Assembly: GCA_032055545.1 (NCBI GenBank)
Contig: DAMBQR010000009.1
Location: 23,821-87,820, forward strand
Direction: 5' to 3'
Origin: Pseudescherichia sp032055545
GTDB lineage: Bacteria; Pseudomonadota; Gammaproteobacteria; Enterobacterales; Enterobacteriaceae
DNA: 64,000 bases
The position numbers were made by a program, and so were the translations under genes. Below are positions 17,712 through 25,303 of the stretch, piece by piece. Under the pieces are notes generated by a model. It was not told where the DNA came from. It saw only the letters and a program-made list of their open reading frames with translations, and did not search any database. Every line of letters starts with the position of its first letter. The first letter of the stretch is position 1.

Positions 17712-17746
17712 AAAAGCCCGGAGGCGTTCGCGCGCACCGGGCTTTT
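17712..17746 (+). terminator. Intrinsic terminator after yhjG
   Basis: AAAAGCCCGG (17712-17721) and CCGGGCTTTT (17737-17746) form a perfect 10-bp stem ending in a T-run, starting 18 nt after the yhjG stop. Confidence 0.88.
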
Positions 17747-17890
17747 ACTATTTCAATTAGATAGCGTGCAGCGGTGGTAAGAACAGTCTCAGTTTCATAA
17801 TCTCTGGCTTAGTGGATGGCAACCGTTCTGGATTGGTTAACTATCTGGCTGCTACTCTAATGTGAAATTATCTCAACATATCGCTTCATA

Positions 17891-18403
17891 ATGCCTTCAC
17901 GCCTTAACTTTTTAAACCTTTCTGCAGCAACTCTCCTGGTGGCCACGACTTTTGCGCAGGCCGAAGAGACCATTGCTTTTAATACTGGCTCGTTTGTTTA
18001 TCATCTGCTTGGGAATCACGGTCAATACACTGAGAAGTTTGATAATGAATTTTATTCAGTCGAAAAGAAACTTCCTGACCATCCTGATTACAGTTTGCTC
18101 GTCGGGACAATGAGAAACAGCTACGGGGATCGTTGCCTTTCGCTTGGCGTTAGAAAAGACTGGGCAGAAAAGGATAATATTGTATTTAAAGGTATTTACG
18201 GTTACACCGGCGAATTCTTTTTTGATGAGTTTAGCAAATGCGGCGATGAGGGCATTTATCACTCATTTAAAAATATTACCGGAGTGGGTTTTGCACCCTA
18301 TATATATCATGCGGTTCAGTATAACTTTACCCGTCATTTTGGTGTGGAATCAGGGATCATTTTTCCTTCAGTATTTGTAGTCAGCCTGAACTGGCGGTTC
18401 TGA
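17891..18403 (+). CDS. Small exported beta-barrel-like protein, unknown function
   Basis: A 170-residue protein that I do not recognise. It has a clear signal peptide (about residues 1-24, cleavage after AQA). The mature part is rich in alternating aromatic and hydrophobic residues and ends in VVSLNWRF. That terminal Phe is typical of outer-membrane barrels, so a small PagP- or PagL-sized barrel is possible. Two Cys (in DRCLSLG and SKCGDEG) could form a disulfide. GC is about 35-40% in the parts counted, well below the neighbours at nearly 60%. It sits between a terminator and a REP cluster, and E. coli has no gene here. These points suggest horizontal acquisition. The ATG at 17891 has no clear Shine-Dalgarno sequence. 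Confidence 0.7.
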   Translation: MPSRLNFLNLSAATLLVATTFAQAEETIAFNTGSFVYHLLGNHGQYTEKFDNEFYSVEKKLPDHPDYSLLVGTMRNSYGDRCLSLGVRKDWAEKDNIVFKGIYGYTGEFFFDEFSKCGDEGIYHSFKNITGVGFAPYIYHAVQYNFTRHFGVESGIIFPSVFVVSLNWRF

Positions 18404-18429
18404 GTAAGCAAAACTGCACCGCCCTCCAC

Positions 18430-18516
18430 GTAGGCCGGGTAAGGCGTAGCCGCCACCCGGCGATTCCGGAACGTATGATGCTACGCCCGGCGGCGCTTAC
18501 GCTTGCCGGGCCTACG
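18430..18516. repeat. REP pair (BIME-like)
   Basis: Two inverted REP units, GTAGGCCGGGTAAGGC... and ...GCTTGCCGGGCCTAC, separate the convergent small exported gene and yhjE. Each can fold into a GC-rich hairpin, which may stabilise mRNA ends. Confidence 0.9.
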
Positions 18517-18523
18517 AATCCTG

Positions 18524-19846
18524 TTACAGAGACTGGTTTTTGGTTTCGTGGGTCAGGATCAGGGCAATCAGCGTCAGGGCTGCCATTGCCGCCAGATAAA
18601 CGCCCACGTAGAACAGGCCGTAGTTAGCGGTCAGCCAGGCGGCGATGTAGGGTGCCACCGACGCGCCCAGGATGGACGAGACGTTATAGGAGAACGATGC
18701 CCCGGTATAACGCACTTCGGTCGGGAACAGCTCCGGCAGCAGCGCGCCCATCGGGCCAAAGGTCAGCCCCATCAGGCTCAGGCCGATCAGCAGGTAGGCC
18801 ATCACCAGCGCCTGGCTGCCGGAACCCAGCAGCGGCGGGAAGACAAACAGGGCAAAGAGAATGATCAGCGAGGTAATCACGATCATGCTCTTACGACGGC
18901 CCCAGGCGTCCGCCAGCAGGCCAGCAATCGGCACCATTACGCCAAAGCCAATCACCGCCAGCATCAGCATCCACAACACTTCGTTACGCGGCAACCCAAG
19001 GCCTACCGGCGCGGGTGCTGTGCTGTAGGTCATCGAGTAGACGGTCATAATGTAGAACAGCGTGTAGGTTGCCAGCATGATAAAGGTACCCAGCACGGTG
19101 ACACGCATGTGCTTAGTCAGCAGCGTACCCATCGGGACCTTCACCTGCTTCTTGGCAGCGGCCACTTTGGCGAATACCGGCGACTCATGCAGGGAGACGC
19201 GGACGTAAAGACCGATCAGCACCAGCACGGCGGAGAAGATAAACGGCACGCGCCAGCCCCACGCCATAAACTGCTCGTCGGTCAGCAGCCACGACAGCAG
19301 CAGGAAGGTGCCGTTAGCAAAGAAGAAGCCGATTGGCGCACCCAGCTGCGGGAAGGAGCCGTAAAGCGCGCGCTTGTGTGCCGGGGCGTTCTCGGTCGCC
19401 AGCAGTGCCGCACCGCCCCACTCACCGCCAAGGCCGAGACCCTGACCAAAGCGCGCCAGCGCCAGCAGCAGGGGAGCAAAAATACCAATGGTGGCGTAGC
19501 TCGGCAGCAGGCCGATCAGCACCGTAGAGATCCCCATCGTCAGCAGGGACGCCACCAGCGTAGCTTTACGCCCGACGCGATCGCCAAAGTGACCAAACAC
19601 CGCAGAGCCGATCGGACGCGCCACAAAGGCGATAGCAAAGGTCGCCAGCGACTGTAGCGTGGCCGCCGTCGGGTCACCCTGTGGGAAGAAGATGTGCGGA
19701 AAGACAATGACCGCCGCGGTGGCATAAATATAGAAGTCGAAAAACTCAATCGCTGTACCAATCAGCGAGGCGATGACAACTTTATTACGCGAGTTGACCG
19801 GGGGGCTTTCCTGTTCGTGATCGAGCGTTGTGGCTGTAGCTTGCAT
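18524..19846 (-). CDS. yhjE: MHS-family MFS transporter YhjE
   Basis: A 440-residue MFS transporter of the metabolite:proton symporter subfamily (related to ShiA and KgtP), the same length as E. coli YhjE. It has twelve membrane helices. The MFS loop 2-3 signature is GHFGDRVGRKATL, and the subfamily-typical RFGQGLGLGGEWGGAALLATENAP follows helix 4. The substrate is not established and is probably a carboxylate. The start gives MQATATTLDHEQE as in E. coli. It is a single gene; a 272-nt gap separates it from yhjD. Confidence 0.93.
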   Translation of the reverse strand: MQATATTLDHEQESPPVNSRNKVVIASLIGTAIEFFDFYIYATAAVIVFPHIFFPQGDPTAATLQSLATFAIAFVARPIGSAVFGHFGDRVGRKATLVASLLTMGISTVLIGLLPSYATIGIFAPLLLALARFGQGLGLGGEWGGAALLATENAPAHKRALYGSFPQLGAPIGFFFANGTFLLLSWLLTDEQFMAWGWRVPFIFSAVLVLIGLYVRVSLHESPVFAKVAAAKKQVKVPMGTLLTKHMRVTVLGTFIMLATYTLFYIMTVYSMTYSTAPAPVGLGLPRNEVLWMLMLAVIGFGVMVPIAGLLADAWGRRKSMIVITSLIILFALFVFPPLLGSGSQALVMAYLLIGLSLMGLTFGPMGALLPELFPTEVRYTGASFSYNVSSILGASVAPYIAAWLTANYGLFYVGVYLAAMAALTLIALILTHETKNQSL

Positions 19847-20075
19847 AGAAATTTCTTATTTTTGGCGAACGAAGGGCCATATTACGCACAGCAAAAGCGA
19901 CATTTCAATCTGTAACAGGGCGGGCGGGTGGCGATAAAAACGGCAAAAAGTGAATAATTTTCGTGCCTGAGTTTTCGCATCTATGAAATGCTTCACAGAA
20001 ATTGGATATCAGAAGATAAAACCAGATTTTGGTTAAATAAAAGTTACGGGCTGGTTTTTAATGCTGAAATGGGGG

Positions 20076-20111
20076 ATTGGGCTGAAACTTTGCGTTTTGA
20101 TTCAGCCCAAT
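20076..20111 (-). terminator. Hairpin terminating yhjD
   Basis: ATTGGGCTGAA (20076-20086) and TTCAGCCCAAT (20101-20111) form a perfect 11-bp stem starting 7 nt beyond the yhjD stop on the reverse strand. No long T-run follows, so Rho-independent strength is uncertain. Confidence 0.6.
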
Positions 20112-20118
20112 AGTACGG

Positions 20119-21159
20119 TTAAAGGGTCTCTTTACCCGGCATTTTCACGTCGTCTTTGTACTCTGCGGTGGCGATCCACGCCGCGCAGAACAGCGTCAGA
20201 CGGGCAAAGAAGTAGAAGAAGGCCATGATACCGAGCACGGAGCCAAACGCCGCCCCTGACGGAGAGGTTACCAGCGAAGGCAGCGTCCAGGTCATGATGA
20301 TCTTGATCACCTCAAAGCCGACCGCCGCAATCAGCGTGCCGCGAATCAGCGCCTTCTTGCGCGGGCGGTGGCGCGGCAGCCGCCAGAAGATCCAGAAGAA
20401 GAGCAGGAAATTAGCGCAGATGGAGATCGCCAGGCCAATCAGCTGCCAGGCCGGTTTAAGCCACTCGATATAGTCCAGATAGAGGGCAGAGATGATCATC
20501 TGCTGGGCCGCGCCGGCGATAGAGGTGATGGAGAGGGTGATCACCAGTGCGATCAGCAGGCCAATCAGCGACACAAAGTCGCGGAAATACTTTACCCAGA
20601 TCTTCTCACTGTCCTGGGGCGTACGCTCCCACTCGTCCCGGGACTGGGCGCGGATCGCCTCGCGCAGGTTGCCCATCCAGTTAATACCTGAGTAGAGCGC
20701 GACGGCGAGGCCGACAATACCGACGGTGGTACGCTGCTCTACGGCGGTTCTTATGGTGTTGCGCAGCGTATCGGCCAGGGTGCGGTCGCTGACGTTGAGC
20801 AGGATCTTATCAAAGATATCCTGCAGCAGCGTGGGGTGAGAGACCAGCACAAAACCCGCTGCGGCAAACGACACCATCAGGATGGGGATCATCGACAGGA
20901 ACGAGAAGTAGGTGATGGCCGCGCCAAACTGGTTGCCCATTCGGTCATTGAAGCGTTCGGTGGCGCGGATCAGGTGTGCAATCATCGGCCGACGCTGGAT
21001 CTTCTCCGCCGCTTCGGTGACCGTCTCCACGACGCCCTCGGCCTTGCCGCTCAGCAGCGGCTCTGATTCAGCCTCGGGCTTATCGGTGGTATCGACCTTT
21101 TTGACAGGTTCGTAGTCCAGGTGTGGGACAGGTCGCTTGGCGCTATTTTCCGGGGTCAT
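20119..21159 (-). CDS. yhjD: YihY/BrkB-family inner-membrane protein YhjD
   Basis: A 346-residue protein matching E. coli YhjD (337). It has a charged cytoplasmic N-terminus of about 75 residues and then about six membrane helices of the YihY/virulence-factor-BrkB family. Recognisable segments are GNQFGAAITYFSFLSMIPI, YSGINWMGNLREAIRAQ and FFYFFARLTLFCAAW. In E. coli a YhjD point mutation suppresses lethality of Kdo-deficient LPS, which links it to lipid IVA export; wild-type function is uncertain. The N-terminal tail has a Glu-rich insertion compared with E. coli. It is followed by a stem-loop. Confidence 0.92.
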   Translation of the reverse strand: MTPENSAKRPVPHLDYEPVKKVDTTDKPEAESEPLLSGKAEGVVETVTEAAEKIQRRPMIAHLIRATERFNDRMGNQFGAAITYFSFLSMIPILMVSFAAAGFVLVSHPTLLQDIFDKILLNVSDRTLADTLRNTIRTAVEQRTTVGIVGLAVALYSGINWMGNLREAIRAQSRDEWERTPQDSEKIWVKYFRDFVSLIGLLIALVITLSITSIAGAAQQMIISALYLDYIEWLKPAWQLIGLAISICANFLLFFWIFWRLPRHRPRKKALIRGTLIAAVGFEVIKIIMTWTLPSLVTSPSGAAFGSVLGIMAFFYFFARLTLFCAAWIATAEYKDDVKMPGKETL

Positions 21160-21217
21160 CAGTACGGCTTCCTTCTCTGCTTAGCGTGATGTAACGCAAA
21201 TTATAGACCCTCATCAC

Positions 21218-22126
21218 CTAAGCGGGTGAATCGACGTAATCCTTCATGACGCTCGTTAGCCACTCCATAAACAGGTGTACCCGTCGGGAGAGGTTACGGC
21301 GATGAGGATAGATCAGCGAGACCGGCATCGGCTCGGCGCGGTACTGGGGCAGGATCTCTACCAGCTTGCCCTGGCGCAGGGCGTCACGTACGCCGGTGCG
21401 CGGGACCTGGATAATCCCCAGCCCTGCCAGGCACGCTGCATGGTAGGTCTCGGTGCTGTTGACCGTCAGAATGCCGCCGGTCTTGATCCAGCGTGTGGTG
21501 TTGTCCTGATAAAGCTCAAAGCCCTGCGGCCGGGTGCCAAGGTGCACGGCGTAGTGCACCACCGCATGAGAGGAGAGATCCTCCAGCGTCTCCGGATAAC
21601 CAAAACGCTCCAGATAGCCCGGGCTGGCGCAGTTGATCACCGCCAGCCTGCCCAGCGGGCGGGCGATTAATCCGGAATCCTTCAGCGTGCCAACGCGCAC
21701 CACGCAGTCAAAGCCCTCGCGGATCACATCCACCAGCCGGTCGCTGCTGCTTAGCTCAATCTCAATGCCGGGATACTGCTGTACAAAGGCGGGCAGGCGG
21801 GGGATCACCAGATTGCGTGCCACCCCTACCGGCATATCTACCCGCAGCTTGCCGCTGACGCTGGCGGGATCGTGGATAAACAGGCCGTCCAGCTCGTCGA
21901 GGTTAGAGAGCAGATCCTTTGCCCGTTCGTAGTAGACCATGCCGTCCTGGGTGAGCTGAACCCGACGCGTAGTGCGGTGCAGCAGCTGGGTACCGAGATG
22001 GTTCTCCAGACTCTGGACCTGGCGCGAGACGCTGCCCTTGGGGACGCCAAGGGAGTCGGCAGCGCGGGAGAAGCTCGCCAGCTCTGCGACGCGAACAAAA
22101 AGCTGCATTGCGTAAATTTTATCCAT
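21218..22126 (-). CDS. yhjC: LysR-family transcriptional regulator (YhjC-like)
   Basis: A 302-residue LysR-type regulator. The N-terminal winged HTH (residues 1-60) contains SFSRAADSLGVPKGSVSRQVQSLE. The effector domain runs from about residue 90 and includes GKLRVDMPVG and CVVRVGTLKDSGLIARPLG, as in the AaeR/DsdC-like subgroup. It is clearly related to E. coli YhjC (299) and sits next to yhjD as there, but the identity looks moderate. It is divergent from an SDR gene with a 119-nt gap, the usual arrangement when a LysR protein controls its neighbour. The inducer is unknown. Confidence 0.85.
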   Translation of the reverse strand: MDKIYAMQLFVRVAELASFSRAADSLGVPKGSVSRQVQSLENHLGTQLLHRTTRRVQLTQDGMVYYERAKDLLSNLDELDGLFIHDPASVSGKLRVDMPVGVARNLVIPRLPAFVQQYPGIEIELSSSDRLVDVIREGFDCVVRVGTLKDSGLIARPLGRLAVINCASPGYLERFGYPETLEDLSSHAVVHYAVHLGTRPQGFELYQDNTTRWIKTGGILTVNSTETYHAACLAGLGIIQVPRTGVRDALRQGKLVEILPQYRAEPMPVSLIYPHRRNLSRRVHLFMEWLTSVMKDYVDSPA

Positions 22127-22245
22127 CCTTGCCGCCCGGTGTTGTTATAAATGAAACAGTGAAGCGTATTCAGCAGACTTTATTGTTTATCTACCACCTA
22201 ATAAGCTCTTTCTCAATCACCCCACCATCAGAAATGAGGTTTCTT

Positions 22246-23004
22246 ATGACGCATCGTATTGCATTAGTGACCGGCGGCAGCCGTGGACTGGGAAAAAACG
22301 CCGCATTGAAGCTGGCAGAGAAGGGCGTGGATATTATCCTGACGTGGAATAGTCAGGAGAAAGATGCGCAGGACGTGGTACGCGAAATTGAGCTGAAAGG
22401 CGCGAGGGCTGTGGCTTTGCAGCTCAATGTCGGGGATAGCGCCAGCTTTCCTGACTTCACCCGTCAGGTGCAGGCGCAGCTAAAACAGACCTGGCAGCGC
22501 GACACCTTTGATTACTTAATAAACAACGCCGGCATCGGCCTGCACGCGGCCTTTACCGAGACCACCGAGGTGCAGTTTGACCAGCTGGTGAACATCCATC
22601 TTAAGGGACCGTTCTTTCTGACCCAGCATCTGCTGCCGCTGATTAAAAACGGCGGGCGGATCCTGAACGTATCCAGCGGCCTGGCGCGCTTTGCCCTGCC
22701 GGGTTATGCGGCCTATGCGGCGATGAAAGGGGCGATGGAAGTCTTAACCCGCTACCAGGCAAAAGAGTTAGGGGCGCGCGGCATCTCGGTCAATATCATT
22801 GCGCCAGGGGCTATCGAGACCGATTTTGGCGGCGGACGGGTACGTGATGACGAGCAGCTAAACCAGTTTGTCGCCTCGCAAACGGCGCTGGGGCGCACGG
22901 GCCTACCGGATGATATCGGCGACGCGGTAGCGGCATTGCTGAGCGATGAGCTGGGATGGATGAACGCCCAGCGCGTTGAGGTCTCGGGAGGAATGTTCCT
23001 GTAA
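22246..23004 (+). CDS. Short-chain dehydrogenase/reductase
   Basis: A 252-residue classical SDR. The Rossmann nucleotide-binding motif is TGGSRGLGKNAAL near the N-terminus, NNAGIGLHAA is the structural motif, and the active site has S in NVSSGLA and YAAMK as YxxxK. The C-terminal IAPGAIETDFGGG and VEVSGGMFL are typical. I chose the ATG at 22246 (MTHRIALVTGG) because GAGG lies 6 nt upstream; an ATG 12 nt earlier is in frame. Cofactor and substrate cannot be read from sequence; Arg after the Gly-rich turn (GSR) hints at NADPH. It is divergently paired with the LysR regulator, its likely controller. Confidence 0.85.
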   Translation: MTHRIALVTGGSRGLGKNAALKLAEKGVDIILTWNSQEKDAQDVVREIELKGARAVALQLNVGDSASFPDFTRQVQAQLKQTWQRDTFDYLINNAGIGLHAAFTETTEVQFDQLVNIHLKGPFFLTQHLLPLIKNGGRILNVSSGLARFALPGYAAYAAMKGAMEVLTRYQAKELGARGISVNIIAPGAIETDFGGGRVRDDEQLNQFVASQTALGRTGLPDDIGDAVAALLSDELGWMNAQRVEVSGGMFL

Positions 23005-23015
23005 GAGAGTGGAAA

Positions 23016-23046
23016 TGCCCGGTGGCGCAAGCTTACCGGGCCTACG
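23016..23046. repeat. Single REP unit
   Basis: TGCCCGGTGGCGCAAGCTTA followed by CCGGGCCTACG forms one REP hairpin between the convergent SDR and YdeI-like genes. Confidence 0.85.
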
Positions 23047-23053
23047 AAACGCG

Positions 23054-23452
23054 TTACTCTTTCTGGAAGTGATGCACTTTAATACGGGGCGGGTTCTGTT
23101 TTTTATCCAGCGAGCCGCTGATGCCTACCAGGTGATCCGGGCTAACTTCACGCTCGGCAAAAACCGCCATCGGAATATAGACGTCAATTTCGCCCGTCTT
23201 GTCGCGGAAGGTATAGATATCGTTACCTTTTTTCGCGATCAGATTCCCGCGCAAGGAGACGGTACCGCCATCGTGCAGCTCCAGCGCCTGTTTAATGTTC
23301 ATGGTACGGGCATCTTCAATGCCGCGATAGCCGTCGTCGAGCTTATGTGGCGGCGGCGGTGCTTTATCCATATTCAGCCCCGGTGAGTCTTCGGCCAGTG
23401 CCGGAAGGGTGAATAAGGCGGCCACCGTGGCAGCAAGTAACATTTTCTTCAT
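23054..23452 (-). CDS. YdeI/YgiW-family periplasmic OB-fold protein
   Basis: A 132-residue exported protein with a signal peptide (about residues 1-20, ALA-ED) and one bacterial OB-fold domain. It shares with E. coli YdeI the strings DGYRG, SLRGNLI, YTFRDKTGEI and ISGSLDKK. Family members (YdeI, YgiW, Salmonella OmdA/VisP) are linked to stress tolerance, including peroxide and cationic peptides. The OB fold here has no visible nucleic-acid-binding role. A proline-rich APPPPHKLDDG segment precedes the fold. Which paralog it is cannot be settled without a tree. It is a single gene, about 226 nt from the next start. Confidence 0.88.
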   Translation of the reverse strand: MKKMLLAATVAALFTLPALAEDSPGLNMDKAPPPPHKLDDGYRGIEDARTMNIKQALELHDGGTVSLRGNLIAKKGNDIYTFRDKTGEIDVYIPMAVFAEREVSPDHLVGISGSLDKKQNPPRIKVHHFQKE

Positions 23453-23678
23453 AGATACTCCTTTCGCATGTGCCTCAGATACCTCTCTTCTAAGCCTGGC
23501 ATAGGAAATTCCGCTGTGGATAAGGAATGCTCTGTTTTATTTCCCTTCGTCTTTTATTAACTGCATCACTGATATTTAATTGAAAGTCGCCTATCATCTA
23601 ACTAGCTGGAATTTAAGATAAATTAAGCTGCGTAGACGGCTGGCATTAACTTTCGCTAATTGTGGTTAAGGGAAAATA

Positions 23679-25277
23679 ATGACATACAGCACATCGCTCA
23701 GGATCCGCGAACAATTCGAAACCTGCCTTGGAATTATTCGTCAGGCGTCTATCGAAATTCTCTTACTGCTGGATGTTCGGGTCAGCGAAGGCAAGGATCC
23801 GCGCTGGTTCCTCGAGCAGCTGGAGAATGCCCGTCAGGGCCTCGGCGGCTGGGGCGCGGTAGCGCAGCGGCTGAAGCTCAACGACGCCGAGCTGACCCAG
23901 TTCACCATGCAGCTCCGCCATCTGCAGCAGCTGGTTCCCCAGTATGAGAGCGGCCAGGACGTCAGCGAAAATCAGCTGATCGCCGCGCTGCGCTTTGTCA
24001 CCGCCCTGGAGCATCTTCGTCTGCAGCAGCCGGTATTAACCTATCCCACCTCAACGGAGACGGTAAATGGCGAAGCGCAGCTTAAGGGGCTGGCGCAGCT
24101 GCGCGCTCTGGAGCAGATGATTAGCGGGCTGGTCTATGCCGCCTGGCCGGACGGCGTGAAGCTGCGGAACCATCTCAAAACCCAGTTCGGTCAGGATCGC
24201 GTCCGTCGCTGGCTTAAGCTGGGCGAGCGCAACGACGTGCTCAGCGGGATGCTGTTTAGCGAGCTGGCCGTGATGCTGGTGGATAAGAAAGAGTTCTCCC
24301 GCCACTACGCTCCGCTGTTTAATGACAGCTCGGTACTGACGCTGTTTGCCGACCCGCGTAAGACCCTGCAAACCTTCCTCGACGACATTCGCCAGATCCG
24401 CAATACCCTTACCGCGCAGCAGCCGCTCTCTGCCATCCAGCTTAATTTGCTGGACACCTACTATCCACAGATTGCCGCCCCGGTTCAGCGCGCTTTCAAC
24501 GAGGGCCGCACCGCCGTTAACCCGGCCAGCCTGTTAACCACCGACGCGGGCGAACTGGAGACCTTTAAGGCGCGGACAGTGAAAAAGGCACGCGCCGGCG
24601 GGGATATTTTCGAGGTGCGTGATGACATTGAACGGCCCGAGCGTCGCGCCGTCCGCACGCCGGAGCAGCGCGTACGTCTGGTGTCCGGCATTCTCTGGGG
24701 CGCGGTTGGCGTAATGGTGCTGGTGATGATCGGCGGTGGCATCATGATGATAAACAGTACCCCGGCTGCACGGGCGGTAAGCGAGCCTCCGGCGCAGACC
24801 CAGGTGCTGACCGATACGGAAAACGAATATGACACGCCTACCTCACGCATGCAGCTAACACGGATGGGCATCACCTGGGATGAGAGCAATCTTCGCTCGG
24901 CAATAGACCGCAACGATACCCGCGTGGCCCAGCTGTTTCTGAAAGGAGGGATGGACTGGAAGCTCTCATGGACTGAGCAGGCGCTATCGGCGGGTAATGA
25001 CGAGGTGCTGACGCTGCTGTTGCGCTATCAGCGACAGATGGATGAGCCGCGTCCCTGCCGCCGCTTTACCACCACTCTCGGTCATGCCATGTTGAACGGA
25101 GAAAAACTCACCGGGCAGCGGAAGGATTACCTGCGCGCCTTCTGTACCCGCTCTGCCGTTGTCGAGCGGCAGCGCTACGAAACCGAACAGGCAAAAATAC
25201 GTAATAAAACGCAGCCTGATGAGAGTACCCGCCGGTGGCTGGACATTCAGACTGCGATCTATAACGTTATTCGCTAG
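23679..25277 (+). CDS. HEPN-like, membrane-anchored protein with ankyrin-like C-terminus
   Basis: A 532-residue protein. As far as I recall, related entries are named STY4199-family HEPN-domain proteins; I could not check this. The first about 330 residues are helical and soluble. The helix ending DDIRQIRNTLTAQ (residues 235-247) looks like a HEPN motif region, but the usual RNxxxH histidine is absent. One membrane helix spans about 334-357. Beyond it, residues 400-450 resemble an ankyrin-type pair (NLRSAIDRNDTRVAQLFLKGG, then ALSAGNDEVLTLLLRY). With a positive side before the helix (RTPEQRVR), the N-terminus should be cytoplasmic and the ankyrin part periplasmic. Its start is the ATG at 23679 after AAGGGAA. 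Function unknown. Confidence 0.7.
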   Translation: MTYSTSLRIREQFETCLGIIRQASIEILLLLDVRVSEGKDPRWFLEQLENARQGLGGWGAVAQRLKLNDAELTQFTMQLRHLQQLVPQYESGQDVSENQLIAALRFVTALEHLRLQQPVLTYPTSTETVNGEAQLKGLAQLRALEQMISGLVYAAWPDGVKLRNHLKTQFGQDRVRRWLKLGERNDVLSGMLFSELAVMLVDKKEFSRHYAPLFNDSSVLTLFADPRKTLQTFLDDIRQIRNTLTAQQPLSAIQLNLLDTYYPQIAAPVQRAFNEGRTAVNPASLLTTDAGELETFKARTVKKARAGGDIFEVRDDIERPERRAVRTPEQRVRLVSGILWGAVGVMVLVMIGGGIMMINSTPAARAVSEPPAQTQVLTDTENEYDTPTSRMQLTRMGITWDESNLRSAIDRNDTRVAQLFLKGGMDWKLSWTEQALSAGNDEVLTLLLRYQRQMDEPRPCRRFTTTLGHAMLNGEKLTGQRKDYLRAFCTRSAVVERQRYETEQAKIRNKTQPDESTRRWLDIQTAIYNVIR

Positions 25278-25303
25278 TGGATTACCCGTTGATAAATAAG
25301 GGC

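Noticed and set aside
18503..19657. A 384-codon frame opposite yhjE
   Set aside because: It is a shadow of the transporter gene; the translation is Gln/His/Arg-rich with no recognisable domain.
23679..25277. Toxin-antitoxin pair around the HEPN-like gene
   Set aside because: No small MNT-type nucleotidyltransferase or antitoxin frame lies next to it; its neighbours are the YdeI-like gene and treF.
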